NCBI GenBank assembly: GCA_947174575.1
Contig: CAMWJM010000003.1
Location: forward strand, 1-18,586
Reading direction: 5' to 3'
DNA from: an uncultured Alistipes sp.
Lineage (GTDB): Bacteria; Bacteroidota; Bacteroidia; Bacteroidales; Rikenellaceae
DNA length: 18,586 nucleotides
Below the pieces are notes generated by a model that saw only the letters and a program-made list of their open reading frames with translations, had not been told where the DNA came from and did not search any database. The position numbers and the translations under genes were made by a program. Of the stretch, positions 6,302-13,765 are shown one piece after another. Positions within the stretch are counted from its first letter, which is position 1. Each line of letters opens with the position of its first letter.

Positions 6302-7102
6302 ATGACTTCCGATTTCCTGATCCCTTTTCTGTTGACCTGCGGCGCCGGTCTGGCTACCGGCATCGGCAGCGCCGTGGCCTTTTTCGCCCGGCATACCAAC
6401 ACGCGGCTGCTGTCGTTCTCGCTGGGCTTGTCCGGCGGGGTGATGATCTATGTGTCGTTCGTCGAGCTGCTGCGGCAGGCCGGAGTCGCGCTCGCGGAGG
6501 TGTGGGGCGAGCGGTGGGGCATGATCTTCTCGGTGGTCTGCTTTTTCGCCGGGATTCTCTTCATCGGCATCATCGACCGCCTCGTGCCGTCGGTCGAAAA
6601 CCCCCACGAGGCGCATACGGTCGAGGAGATGGACGCCGCGCCGCGCAATCCCCGGTTGATGCGCATGGGGTTGATGACCGCTTTGGCGATCGGCATCCAC
6701 AACTTCCCCGAGGGTATCGCCACGTTCGCCACGGCCGTCGACGATCGGGCGCTGGGCGTCGCTATCGCCGTGGCGATAGCCATACACAACATCCCCGAGG
6801 GCATCGCCGTTTCGGTGCCGATCTTCTACGCCACGGGCGACCGCCGCAAGGCGTTCCGACTTTCGCTGCTGTCGGGTCTGGCCGAACCTGTGGGGGCCTT
6901 GCTGGCCTGGACGGTGCTGTTGCCGTTCATGTCGCCCACGCTCATGGGGTGTCTGCTGGCCGGAGTCGCGGGGATCATGGTCTTCATTTCGATCGACGAG
7001 CTGCTGCCCGCCGCCCGCGAATACGGCTATGCGCATCTCTCGATCTATGGCGTCGTCGCCGGCATGGCTTTGATGGCCGTGAGCCTGATTCTGCTGGCAT
7101 GA
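6302..7102 (+). CDS. zupT: ZIP-family metal transporter, ZupT type
   Basis: This 266-aa inner-membrane protein has about eight hydrophobic segments and fits the ZupT length. It imports divalent metal ions, mainly zinc, and often also iron or manganese. The two metal-binding helices carry HNFPEG (residues 133-138) and HNIPEG (162-167), the paired signature of the ZupT group. A cytoplasmic loop between the third and fourth segments (about 92-122) includes His102 and His105 and acidic residues. The start at 6302 gives a normal first membrane helix and matches the promoter; upstream codons in frame belong to the repeat region. The gene for a cation exchanger follows after 31 bases, and the two may form an ion-transport operon. 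Confidence 0.93.
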   Translation: MTSDFLIPFLLTCGAGLATGIGSAVAFFARHTNTRLLSFSLGLSGGVMIYVSFVELLRQAGVALAEVWGERWGMIFSVVCFFAGILFIGIIDRLVPSVENPHEAHTVEEMDAAPRNPRLMRMGLMTALAIGIHNFPEGIATFATAVDDRALGVAIAVAIAIHNIPEGIAVSVPIFYATGDRRKAFRLSLLSGLAEPVGALLAWTVLLPFMSPTLMGCLLAGVAGIMVFISIDELLPAAREYGYAHLSIYGVVAGMALMAVSLILLA

Positions 7103-7133
7103 GGCCCGTTTCCTTTCGAATACGTTTTGCGCT

Positions 7134-8084
7134 ATGGATGTTTTGTTGCTTTTGGCGGGCCTCGCGGCGATTCTGGCCGGTGCCCATTTTCTGACCGACG
7201 GGGCTGCGGCCCTGGCCCAGCGCTTCCGCGTGCCGGAGTTCATCGTCGGGTTGACGGTGGTCGCCATCGGTACCTCGACGCCCGAGTTGGCGGTGTCGGT
7301 GCTCTCGGCCGCTGCCGGCCAGAGCGACATGGCCGTGGGCAATGTCGTGGGGTCGAATCTGTTCAATGTGTTCGTGATCCTGGGCATCTGCGCCCTGATC
7401 CGGCCGCTGACCCTCTCCGGGGGCAACATCCGTCGCGACATCCCGTTCGGCCTTGGGGCCTCGGTGCTGCTTTTCGTGTTCGCCTCCGACAAGCTGCTGC
7501 ATCTGGGCGCCGTCGATCGCATCGGCCGGGGCGAGGGCATCGTCATGCTGCTGCTCTATATCGCGCTGCTATGGTATACGATTCGCACGACGCCTCGCGA
7601 CAGAGCATCCGAAGCTGCCGAGCGAGGGCCATACAAGGCTTTGTGGGTTATGATATTATGGGTTGTCGTCGGACTGGCCGCATTGGTCGGGGGCGGCGAA
7701 CTGTTTCTCCGCCACGCCACGCTCATCGCCCGCCGGTTGGGGGTCAGCGAATCGGTGATCGCCATCACGCTGGTGGCAGGCGGTACGTCGCTGCCCGAGC
7801 TGGCGTCGTCGGTCGTATCGCTCCTCAAAGGCAAGGCCGGTTTGGCGCTGGGCAATGTCGTGGGGTCGAACGTCGCCAACATCCTCTTGATCCTGGGCGT
7901 CAGCGCCACGATCCGGCCGCTGACCATGGGCGGCATCACCACGCTCGACCTGGCGATGGCGGTGCTCGCCGCGCTGTTGCTGTTCGTTGCGGCGTTCACC
8001 TTCCGCCGCCGCTGCATCGACCGGTGGGAGGGTGCGATCTTCCTGGCGATCTATGCGGCCTATATCGGTTATTTGTTGAGGTAA
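7134..8084 (+). CDS. CaCA-family Na+/Ca2+ (cation/proton) exchanger, YrbG type
   Basis: This 316-aa inner-membrane antiporter consists of two homologous halves in inverted topology. The alpha repeats are clear: GTSTPELAVS (46-55) with GNVVGSNLFN (69-78) in the first half, and GTSLPELASS (217-226) with GNVVGSNVAN (240-249) in the second. The central loop (about 151-170) is charged. These proteins extrude calcium or exchange it for sodium or protons; ion specificity is not readable. The start at 7134 begins directly with the first membrane helix. No separate promoter is evident in the 31-base gap after the ZIP gene. The 3' end overlaps the convergent mutY by 16 bases. Confidence 0.93.
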   Translation: MDVLLLLAGLAAILAGAHFLTDGAAALAQRFRVPEFIVGLTVVAIGTSTPELAVSVLSAAAGQSDMAVGNVVGSNLFNVFVILGICALIRPLTLSGGNIRRDIPFGLGASVLLFVFASDKLLHLGAVDRIGRGEGIVMLLLYIALLWYTIRTTPRDRASEAAERGPYKALWVMILWVVVGLAALVGGGELFLRHATLIARRLGVSESVIAITLVAGGTSLPELASSVVSLLKGKAGLALGNVVGSNVANILLILGVSATIRPLTMGGITTLDLAMAVLAALLLFVAAFTFRRRCIDRWEGAIFLAIYAAYIGYLLR

Positions 8085-9187
8085 TCCGTTCCCAAAACAG
8101 GGATCCCTGCCGTTTCGTGTGCGGCGAAGCGCTGTTCCCGATCGGTGTGCAGGCTTGTCAGATAGCGTTCCAGCAGCCGCGGCACGGCATAGTCGCCCAA
8201 AGCCGAAGTCTCGATCGCGATCGTCCCGGCCGCCGGAGCCGCTTGCGCCGTTTCGATGCGGTGGACGGTGGCGCGGATCGTCCGGTGCGAGAGCCGGTGG
8301 GGCGGCAGTTCGACGCTGCGCAGCAGCTGCCAGCCGTTGCCCGTCAGTTCGCGGAAGCGGGGCAAAGCCGCCAGCGTCGCGAAATCGGTGGGGCCGTCGG
8401 TTTCGATCATCGGAAATTCGTAGAGTCCCCGCCACACGTCGCGCGCTTCGCGGCGGCACAGCAGCGTGCTCCGGCCGCAGGTGATGTGCAGGTAGTTGAA
8501 CCAGCGGTCGCGGATTTGCGTGCGGCCCTGTTTCACGGGGCGTCGCGTCGCGGTGCCGGCCGCCCGGGCCAGACACTTCCCGGCCAGCGGACAATCCTCG
8601 CAGCGCGGATTCTTCGGCGTGCATTGCAGCGCCCCGAAATCCATGATCGCTTGGTTGTAGCGGCCCGGACGGGCGGTGTCGAGCAGTGTTTGCGCCAGCT
8701 CGGCGAACGCCTTGCGGCCTTCGGCGGTGTCGATCGGGGTGTCGATGTCGAACAGGCGCGCCAACACCCGATAGACGTTGCCGTCCACGGCGGCATGGGG
8801 CGCATTGCAGGCTGCCGAGCAGATCGCCGCGGCCGTGTAGTCGCCCACGCCGGGCAGCGAACGCACGGCGGCGTATTGCGTCGGGAAAGCACCGCCGAAC
8901 CGCTCGACCACCTGCCGGGCCGCCTCGTGCAGGTTGCGCGCCCGGCTGTAGTAACCCAGTCCCTGCCAGAGCTTGAGCACCTCGTCTTCGGAAGCTGCGG
9001 CCAAGGCCCCGACCTCCGGGAAGCGGGCCAGAAAACGCAGGTAATAGTCCATGCCCTGCGCCACGCGCGTCTGCTGCAGGATCACCTCCGAGAGCCAGAT
9101 GCGATAGGGGTCGCGCGTATGGCGCCACGGCAGATCGCGCCCATGGAGGGCATACCATTCGAGCAATATGGCGGCGAACTGTTCCAT
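8069..9187 (-). CDS. mutY: A/G-specific adenine DNA glycosylase MutY
   Basis: This 372-aa base-excision repair enzyme removes adenine mispaired with 8-oxoguanine. The N-terminal glycosylase domain shows WLSEVILQQT (31-40) with the catalytic Glu34, the helix-hairpin-helix LPGVGDYTAAA (111-121), and VDGNVYR (134-140) with the catalytic Asp135. The [4Fe-4S] cluster ligands Cys189, Cys196, Cys199 and Cys205 have the C-X6-C-X2-C-X5-C spacing. The remainder (about 225-372) fits the NUDIX-like 8-oxoG recognition domain. The start at 9187 gives the standard N-terminus and lies 7 bases after a -7 box. It overlaps the end of the cation exchanger gene tail to tail. Confidence 0.97.
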   Translation of the reverse strand: MEQFAAILLEWYALHGRDLPWRHTRDPYRIWLSEVILQQTRVAQGMDYYLRFLARFPEVGALAAASEDEVLKLWQGLGYYSRARNLHEAARQVVERFGGAFPTQYAAVRSLPGVGDYTAAAICSAACNAPHAAVDGNVYRVLARLFDIDTPIDTAEGRKAFAELAQTLLDTARPGRYNQAIMDFGALQCTPKNPRCEDCPLAGKCLARAAGTATRRPVKQGRTQIRDRWFNYLHITCGRSTLLCRREARDVWRGLYEFPMIETDGPTDFATLAALPRFRELTGNGWQLLRSVELPPHRLSHRTIRATVHRIETAQAAPAAGTIAIETSALGDYAVPRLLERYLTSLHTDREQRFAAHETAGIPVLGTDYLNK

Positions 9188-9194
9188 CGAAGAG

Positions 9195-9202
9195 CAAAAA
9201 TA
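9195..9202 (-). promoter_or_regulatory. -7 box of mutY
   Basis: On the minus strand TATTTTTG matches TAnnTTTG and ends 7 bases before the ATG at 9187. If it is used, the mRNA would have almost no leader. No convincing -33 element is seen 19-21 bases upstream. Confidence 0.6.
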
Positions 9203-9229
9203 GCGATTTTCGGGCTAAAACCTGCATAA

Positions 9230-9306
9230 ATATTGCGACCCGCCGGAAAAGCGGGTCGCAATATATAGGAATTGTTGTGCGAATCTATTTTGCGGGTCGC
9301 AACATA
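9230..9306. repeat. Hairpin plus extra repeat arm between asmA-like gene and mutY
   Basis: ATATTGCGACCCGC (9230-9243) and GCGGGTCGCAATAT (9251-9264) form a perfect 14-bp stem with a 7-base loop. The right arm recurs as GCGGGTCGCAACATA at 9292-9306. On the minus strand this lies 32 bases after the asmA-like stop, where a terminator would be expected, but there is no clear T-run. The extra arm allows two competing hairpins. Confidence 0.7.
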
Positions 9307-9338
9307 CGGGAAGCGCTGCGCAGATCTATTTTTCGAGC

Positions 9339-12077
9339 CTATTTTTTTGCCGTGAGTTTTTCGATCTGCTTTTCGGCTTCGGCCGTCAACTCGGCGGCCT
9401 GCTTTTCGGCTTCGGTCACCAACTTGTCTCCTGCGGCCTGGGCCGCCAGTTTGGCCAGCGCCCCTTTCTTCGCCGCTTCGGCTACGAGCTTGTCGCGCTG
9501 GCTCTGCGCCGCGGCTACGAGTTTCTCGCCCGCTTTCACAGCTTCGGCGCGCAGTTTTTCGGCCTGTTTCTCGATCTCGGCCGAGAGCGACTCGCTGCCC
9601 GTGAGCTTCTCGATCTGTTCGTCGACGATGTTCTTCGCCGCCTGCTCCACGGCCTGCTTCACTCCGAGCGTGATCTTGGGCGCGGTGAACGTGCCGCCGA
9701 TCTTCACGTCGAGCGTCTCCAGCACGCCGTTGGTCGCCGAGGAGGTCGCCACCTTGGCCGTGTAGTCGATCGTCTGGTCGAGACCCGTCGTGCCGCTCAG
9801 GTTGATGTTCGTGCCGGCGAGCTTCAGATCGAAGGGCTGCGTGGCGATGCGGCCGTTGCGTATGGCGAAGCGGATCGCCACGTCTTTGGCTTCGATGCGG
9901 CTCAACTTGTCGTTGCCCAGCGCCTTGGCCAGGGCGTCGAACGCCGCGATTTCGTGGATGCGGATGTCGGCCGATTTGATTTCGCCCGTCGCGTCGATCG
10001 ACTGCAGGTCGGGCGACATGGTTTCGTCGAGGGTGGCCGTCATATCCATGCCCAGCGAATAGTTGCCGCCGGTTTTGGCGAAGATCGGCACCAACTGCTG
10101 CACCATTTCGAGCTGCTCGAACGTCTGTTCGAACGACGCGCCCTTCAGCCCCAGCGAGAGCCGCAGCGCCGGACGCCGGGGGTTCTTGGCCGTCGAGTAG
10201 CTGCCCACGACGTTGGCCTGCCCCTCGAAGAGCCGCATCGCCAGCTTGTCGAGCGACAGCGTGCCGCCGGACATGCTCATTTCGCCCGTCAGGGCCGATA
10301 CGGTCATCTTGCCGCAGCGGATTTCCCGCAGATCGGTGTTGAGCGAGAGGTTGAGGTTCTCGGGGATTTCGATCGCCTGCATCGGCTCTTTTTCCGGCTC
10401 GGCGGCCGCCGGGGTTTCGTCCGAGGCGGGCAGCGCGGCCATGATTTCGTTCAGATCGAGCAGCTCGGATTTCACATAGAGGCGGCCCGAGAGCTTGTCG
10501 CCGCGCAGCAGATAGCCCAGGTAATCGGTCAGCTGCCCGTTGGCCGCCAGGTCGCTGCGGCCCACCATGATGCCTAATTCGCCCAGCGTCATGGCCTTGG
10601 GCGTGATCGTCGCCGCAGCACGCTTGATGTACACGGGCGGCAGGTCGGGGAGCGTCGCGCCGAGTTGTTCGATGACGAACGTACCCGCGGCGCCCAACTT
10701 CTCGTAGCGCTGTTTCTCGATGTTCGACATGCAGCCCGAGAGTTTCACATCGGCCGTGATGACGCCGCCCAACTCGACGCCTTTGTCCAGCGGGTAGACC
10801 TCCTTGATCGCCCCCAGGTCGACCTTGCCCGCCACCGTGGCCCGGAATCGGGGATCGCTCGTCAGGGCGGTGGCATAGGCCGTGGCCGCGAGCGAATTGC
10901 CGGCCATTTTGAGGCCGAATCGCGAGAGGTCGACCTCGGTCTTGTCCATCGGGCCGCCGGGGTTGGCTATTTTCGCCGCGATTTCGATGTCGGTCACCGC
11001 CTTGGGCAGCGACGAGTATCGGAAGCTGCCGTTATGCACATCGGCTTTGAGTTCGAATGCCGGAAGCTTCGAGCCGCGCATCTCGCCCTGCGCCCAGAGC
11101 GACAGCCCCAGTTCGCCCGCGGCCGAGAGGTTGCGGAAATCTTTCGTATAGAACGCCGGGATGAGCGACAGCACGTCCTTGAACTGCACCTTGTCGCAGC
11201 CGGCTTTCAGATCCATGGCGATCGCCTCGTCGCCCAACTCGACCCAACCGTCGAGCGACAGGGAGATAGCATTGAGCCGCAGGGTGTTGCGCGTCAGCGT
11301 GAAGCGATTGGCGGTCAGGTCGGCGGCGATCGTCGCTACGAGTTCGGCCTCGGCGCCGCTCAAGAGCGGAATGCCGCCCGACACCAGACGCATCTCGCGG
11401 GCCGCGAGCCGCAGATCGAGGTCGGTGCGGTCGGCCGCCATGTCGCCCCGCAGCCGCAGCGAGAGCGGTGCGGTCGAGAAGCTCATGCGCGAGGAGTCGT
11501 CCTGGTAGCGGATCGCGGCGTCGGCGATGCGCAGATCGCAGATCCGCAGCCGGAACGCCGAGGGTTCGTCGCTCGGCGTCTCCTCTTCGGGCGCCGGCTC
11601 TTCCGAGGGTTGCATGATGTCCCAGTTGACCGCGCCGTCGGCCAGTTTATGAGCATGGAGCGCAGGCGCGGAGAGGATGATCTTGGTGACTTCGAACCCC
11701 TCGTCGCCGAAGAGCGAGAGCAGGTCGACGACCACCGAGATGCGCTTGGCCGCCACGATCGTGTCGCCCTCGAAGCGCTCGGTGCCGATCAGGGTCAGCC
11801 CTTTCAGATCGACGGAGGCGTGGGGAAAGTGGCGCAACAGACTGATGTCCAGCTTCTCGAAGTCGAGCCGGGCGCGCAGCATGGCGTTGGCCTCGCTCTT
11901 GACGATCCGGGCGATCTTGCCGCGCAGAGCTATCGGAGCCACGAGGGCCGCCAGCAGTACTACGGCCACCGCTATGGCCGCGATTTTCAATGTTTTCGAT
12001 AAGCCGAGGATAAAGCCGGGCTTGCTCGGGTTTTGCCGAGGCGAGAAAACCTGCATGAAATTGAACGGTTTCTTCAT
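9339..12077 (-). CDS. AsmA-family envelope protein
   Basis: This large protein (912 aa from the chosen start) has one N-terminal membrane segment (about 32-50, AAIAVAVVLLAALVAPIAL) followed by a long periplasmic region of beta-strand character ending in a conserved AsmA-like C-terminal part. AsmA-like proteins are associated with outer-membrane assembly and inter-membrane lipid transport; this protein's role is inferred from family only. The last ~85 residues are Lys/Ala/Glu-rich and strongly helical, repeating EKQAxxLxAEA-like units up to the stop. The start is uncertain. ATG 12077 (MKKPFNF) is chosen, but residues about 10-30 are encoded by interspersed repeat R2. The frame is also open from ATG 12155 through repeat R3. 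The family normally has only a few residues before the membrane helix. Confidence 0.85.
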   Translation of the reverse strand: MKKPFNFMQVFSPRQNPSKPGFILGLSKTLKIAAIAVAVVLLAALVAPIALRGKIARIVKSEANAMLRARLDFEKLDISLLRHFPHASVDLKGLTLIGTERFEGDTIVAAKRISVVVDLLSLFGDEGFEVTKIILSAPALHAHKLADGAVNWDIMQPSEEPAPEEETPSDEPSAFRLRICDLRIADAAIRYQDDSSRMSFSTAPLSLRLRGDMAADRTDLDLRLAAREMRLVSGGIPLLSGAEAELVATIAADLTANRFTLTRNTLRLNAISLSLDGWVELGDEAIAMDLKAGCDKVQFKDVLSLIPAFYTKDFRNLSAAGELGLSLWAQGEMRGSKLPAFELKADVHNGSFRYSSLPKAVTDIEIAAKIANPGGPMDKTEVDLSRFGLKMAGNSLAATAYATALTSDPRFRATVAGKVDLGAIKEVYPLDKGVELGGVITADVKLSGCMSNIEKQRYEKLGAAGTFVIEQLGATLPDLPPVYIKRAAATITPKAMTLGELGIMVGRSDLAANGQLTDYLGYLLRGDKLSGRLYVKSELLDLNEIMAALPASDETPAAAEPEKEPMQAIEIPENLNLSLNTDLREIRCGKMTVSALTGEMSMSGGTLSLDKLAMRLFEGQANVVGSYSTAKNPRRPALRLSLGLKGASFEQTFEQLEMVQQLVPIFAKTGGNYSLGMDMTATLDETMSPDLQSIDATGEIKSADIRIHEIAAFDALAKALGNDKLSRIEAKDVAIRFAIRNGRIATQPFDLKLAGTNINLSGTTGLDQTIDYTAKVATSSATNGVLETLDVKIGGTFTAPKITLGVKQAVEQAAKNIVDEQIEKLTGSESLSAEIEKQAEKLRAEAVKAGEKLVAAAQSQRDKLVAEAAKKGALAKLAAQAAGDKLVTEAEKQAAELTAEAEKQIEKLTAKK
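11992..12048 (+). repeat. Interspersed repeat R2, inside the asmA-like coding start
   Basis: This 57-bp unit is similar to R1 (3750-3806) and R3. It starts GTTTTCGATAAGCCGAG, has the central stem CCGGGC-TT-GCTCGG, and ends CCGAGGCGAGAAA. Read on the minus strand it is in frame with the asmA-like gene and encodes a peptide of the form SPRQNPSKPGFILGLSKT just before the membrane helix. It lies only 42 bp from R3 in the same orientation. Confidence 0.85.
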
Positions 12078-12090
12078 GATTCGTTCGAAC

Positions 12091-12149
12091 GTTTTCGTTA
12101 AGCCGAGAGCAGAGCCGAATCGATTCGTGCTATGCCGAGGCGGGTGAAA
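12091..12149 (+). repeat. Interspersed repeat R3, in the asmA-like leader
   Basis: GTTTTCGTTAAGCCGAG opens the unit and the centre is the palindrome CGAATCGATTCG, replacing the central hairpin bases of R1 and R2 with a different but still self-complementary sequence. It sits between the asmA-like promoter and the chosen ATG. A further inverted pair, GGTGAAAG (12143-12150) / CTTTCACC (12165-12172), begins near the predicted transcription start. Confidence 0.8.
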
Positions 12150-12174
12150 GTGCAAAAAGTCGAGCTTTCACCGA

Positions 12175-12206
12175 CAAAGATAATGCAAGCGGCGGGCAAT
12201 CCCAAA
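12175..12206 (-). promoter_or_regulatory. Promoter of the asmA-like gene
   Basis: On the minus strand TTTG (12206-12203), then 20 bases, then TATCTTTG (12182-12175): both elements and the spacing match the Bacteroidota consensus. Transcription would begin near 12168, about 90 bases before ATG 12077 and about 13 before ATG 12155. Its -33 element lies 8 bases from the -7 box of the divergent gene. Confidence 0.85.
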
Positions 12207-12213
12207 AAAATAT

Positions 12214-12221
12214 TACCTTTG
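12214..12221 (+). promoter_or_regulatory. -7 box of the AlkD-like gene
   Basis: TACCTTTG matches TAnnTTTG and lies 38 bases before the ATG at 12260. No -33 match is seen at the expected distance. It nearly abuts the divergent asmA-like promoter, so the two genes may compete for polymerase. Confidence 0.65.
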
Positions 12222-12259
12222 TATCTATATGTGTCGGGCTTGACCCGAAGTAGCGTTTT

Positions 12260-12943
12260 ATGTCTTTGTCTTTGCGCGAACGGCTTTTCGAGCGGGCCGA
12301 CGCCCGTTACCGCGATTTCAGCGCCTCGCTCACGCCCGGCGCTCCCCCGATGATCGGCGTGCGGCTGCCGCAGCTGCGCGCCATGGCCCGCGAGATCGCC
12401 CGCGGTGAGTGGCGCGAGTGGTTCGCGACCGCGCCCGTCGACTATTTCGAGGAGCGCATGTTGCAGGGGCTGGTCATCGGCTATGCGAAGTGCCCGATCG
12501 ACGAGAAGCTGCGCTACACGGCGCGCTTCGTCCCCACGATCGACAACTGGGCCGTGTGCGACTGCTTCTGCTGGCGGCTGCGGGCAGCCGAGCGCGAGCC
12601 GATGTGGCGGTTCATCCTCCCGTATTTCGATGCGGAGGCCGAGTTCGAGGTGCGCTTCGCCGTGGTGATGGCGCTCTCCAATTTCGTCGACGAGGAGCAT
12701 GTCGACCGCCTGCTGGAGCTGCTGGGCCGGGTGCGCCACGAGGGCTATTATGCCCGCATGGGCGTGGCGTGGGCCGTGTCGGTGTGCTATGTGAAGTTTC
12801 CCGAGCGCACCGAGGCATGGCTTCGCGCCGACTGTCCGCTCGACGACCGGACGTTCGACAAGGCGCTGCAGAAGATCGTCGAGTCGCTGCGCGTGAGCGC
12901 CGCCGACAAGCAGGTCATTCGGGCGATGAAACGCCGGAAATAG
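12260..12943 (+). CDS. AlkD-like DNA alkylation repair protein (HEAT-repeat glycosylase)
   Basis: This 227-aa all-helical protein has the length and motif layout of the AlkD/AlkC-type DNA glycosylase superfamily, which excises N3- and N7-alkylated purines without base flipping. MIGVRLPQLRAMAREI (about 31-46) matches the conserved G-V-x-x-P-x-L-R start of the fold, and TIDNWAVCD (93-101) is the conserved DNW..CD motif containing the catalytic-region Trp and Asp. Further helices (about 115-200) would form the HEAT repeats. The start at 12260 is preceded by a -7 box and an untranslated leader of about 30 bases. It is transcribed alone, with a probable terminator at 12974-12995. Confidence 0.9.
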   Translation: MSLSLRERLFERADARYRDFSASLTPGAPPMIGVRLPQLRAMAREIARGEWREWFATAPVDYFEERMLQGLVIGYAKCPIDEKLRYTARFVPTIDNWAVCDCFCWRLRAAEREPMWRFILPYFDAEAEFEVRFAVVMALSNFVDEEHVDRLLELLGRVRHEGYYARMGVAWAVSVCYVKFPERTEAWLRADCPLDDRTFDKALQKIVESLRVSAADKQVIRAMKRRK

Positions 12944-12973
12944 GGGTTTCGTCCCGAGGTTGTCGTTTCGGGT

Positions 12974-12995
12974 CGGCGAGGTGCCGCTTTTTTTT
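12974..12995 (+). terminator. Probable terminator of the AlkD-like gene
   Basis: CGGC (12974-12977) and GCCG (12983-12986) form a short GC stem around GAGGT, followed after one C by eight T residues. The short stem is offset by the long T-run. It lies 31 bases after the stop codon and just before the next promoter. Confidence 0.6.
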
Positions 12996-13007
12996 CGGAA
13001 ATTATAT

Positions 13008-13015
13008 TATCTTTG
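13008..13015 (+). promoter_or_regulatory. -7 box of the GT2/GT87 operon
   Basis: TATCTTTG matches TAnnTTTG exactly and lies 30 bases before the ATG at 13046. The preceding AT-rich stretch supports melting. No clear -33 TTTG is seen at 19-21 bases. Confidence 0.7.
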
Positions 13016-13045
13016 TTCTTCGGAAACCAAATATTCAGAGGTATC

Positions 13046-13765
13046 ATGCGTAAACTGGTCATCATCCCCACATACAACGAGAAAGAGAATGTCTCGGCCA
13101 TGATCGACAAAGTCTTCTCGTTGCCCGAAGCGTTCGAGCTGCTCATCATCGACGACGGTTCGCCCGACGGCACGGCCGCGATCGTCAAGGAGCGGCAGAA
13201 AGAGTATCCCGCGACGCTGCATCTCGTGGAGCGCAGCGGCAAGCTGGGCCTCGGCACGGCCTACCTCGCCGGCTTCCGCTGGGGGCTGGAGCACGGGTTC
13301 GACTACATGTGCGAAATGGACTGCGACTTCTCGCACAACCCCGACGATCTGGTGCGTCTGTTCGCCGCCGCGGCCGAGGGCAACGACGTGGTGGTGGGGT
13401 CGCGTTACGTGAAGGGCGTCAACGTGGTCAACTGGCCCATGAAGCGACTGCTGATGTCGTACTTCGCTTCGAAATACGTGCGTACGGTGACCCGCATGCC
13501 GCTGCACGACGCCACGGCCGGCTTCGTCTGCTATTCGCGCCGCGCGCTGGAGACGATCGACCTCGACCGCATCCGCATGAAGGGCTACGGCTTCCAGATC
13601 GAGATGAAATATACGGCTTGGCGCCTGGGCATGAAGCTCAAGGAGGTCTCGATCGTCTTCGTCGACCGCCAGGAGGGCACCTCCAAGATGAGCGGCGGCA
13701 TCTTCGGCGAAGCCTTCTTCGGCGTCATGGGGCTGCCGCTGCGTAAAATCCGAGGTCGAAAATAA
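13046..13765 (+). CDS. Polyprenyl-phosphate mannose synthase-like GT2 glycosyltransferase (DPM1 type)
   Basis: The 239-aa soluble GT-A enzyme opens with IPTYNEKEN (7-15), then DDGSPDGT (36-43) and the metal-binding MDCDFSH (91-97), the signature order of dolichol- or polyprenol-phosphate mannosyltransferases. The C-terminal half has ATAGFVCYSR and a K-GYGFQIEMK block, both typical of DPM1-like proteins, and no membrane helices. It would transfer a hexose (by family mannose, from GDP-mannose) to undecaprenyl phosphate on the cytoplasmic side. The start at 13046 gives the standard N-terminus; a TTG-initiated extension would overlap the promoter. Its stop overlaps the next ATG as TAATG, so it is coupled to a membrane glycosyltransferase, the expected user of its product. 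Confidence 0.92.
   Translation: MRKLVIIPTYNEKENVSAMIDKVFSLPEAFELLIIDDGSPDGTAAIVKERQKEYPATLHLVERSGKLGLGTAYLAGFRWGLEHGFDYMCEMDCDFSHNPDDLVRLFAAAAEGNDVVVGSRYVKGVNVVNWPMKRLLMSYFASKYVRTVTRMPLHDATAGFVCYSRRALETIDLDRIRMKGYGFQIEMKYTAWRLGMKLKEVSIVFVDRQEGTSKMSGGIFGEAFFGVMGLPLRKIRGRK

Noticed and set aside
12077..12155. Upstream ATG at 12155 as the asmA-like start
   Set aside because: It would add 26 residues encoded almost wholly by repeat R3 and lies about 13 bases after the predicted transcription start. It is possible but less likely than 12077.
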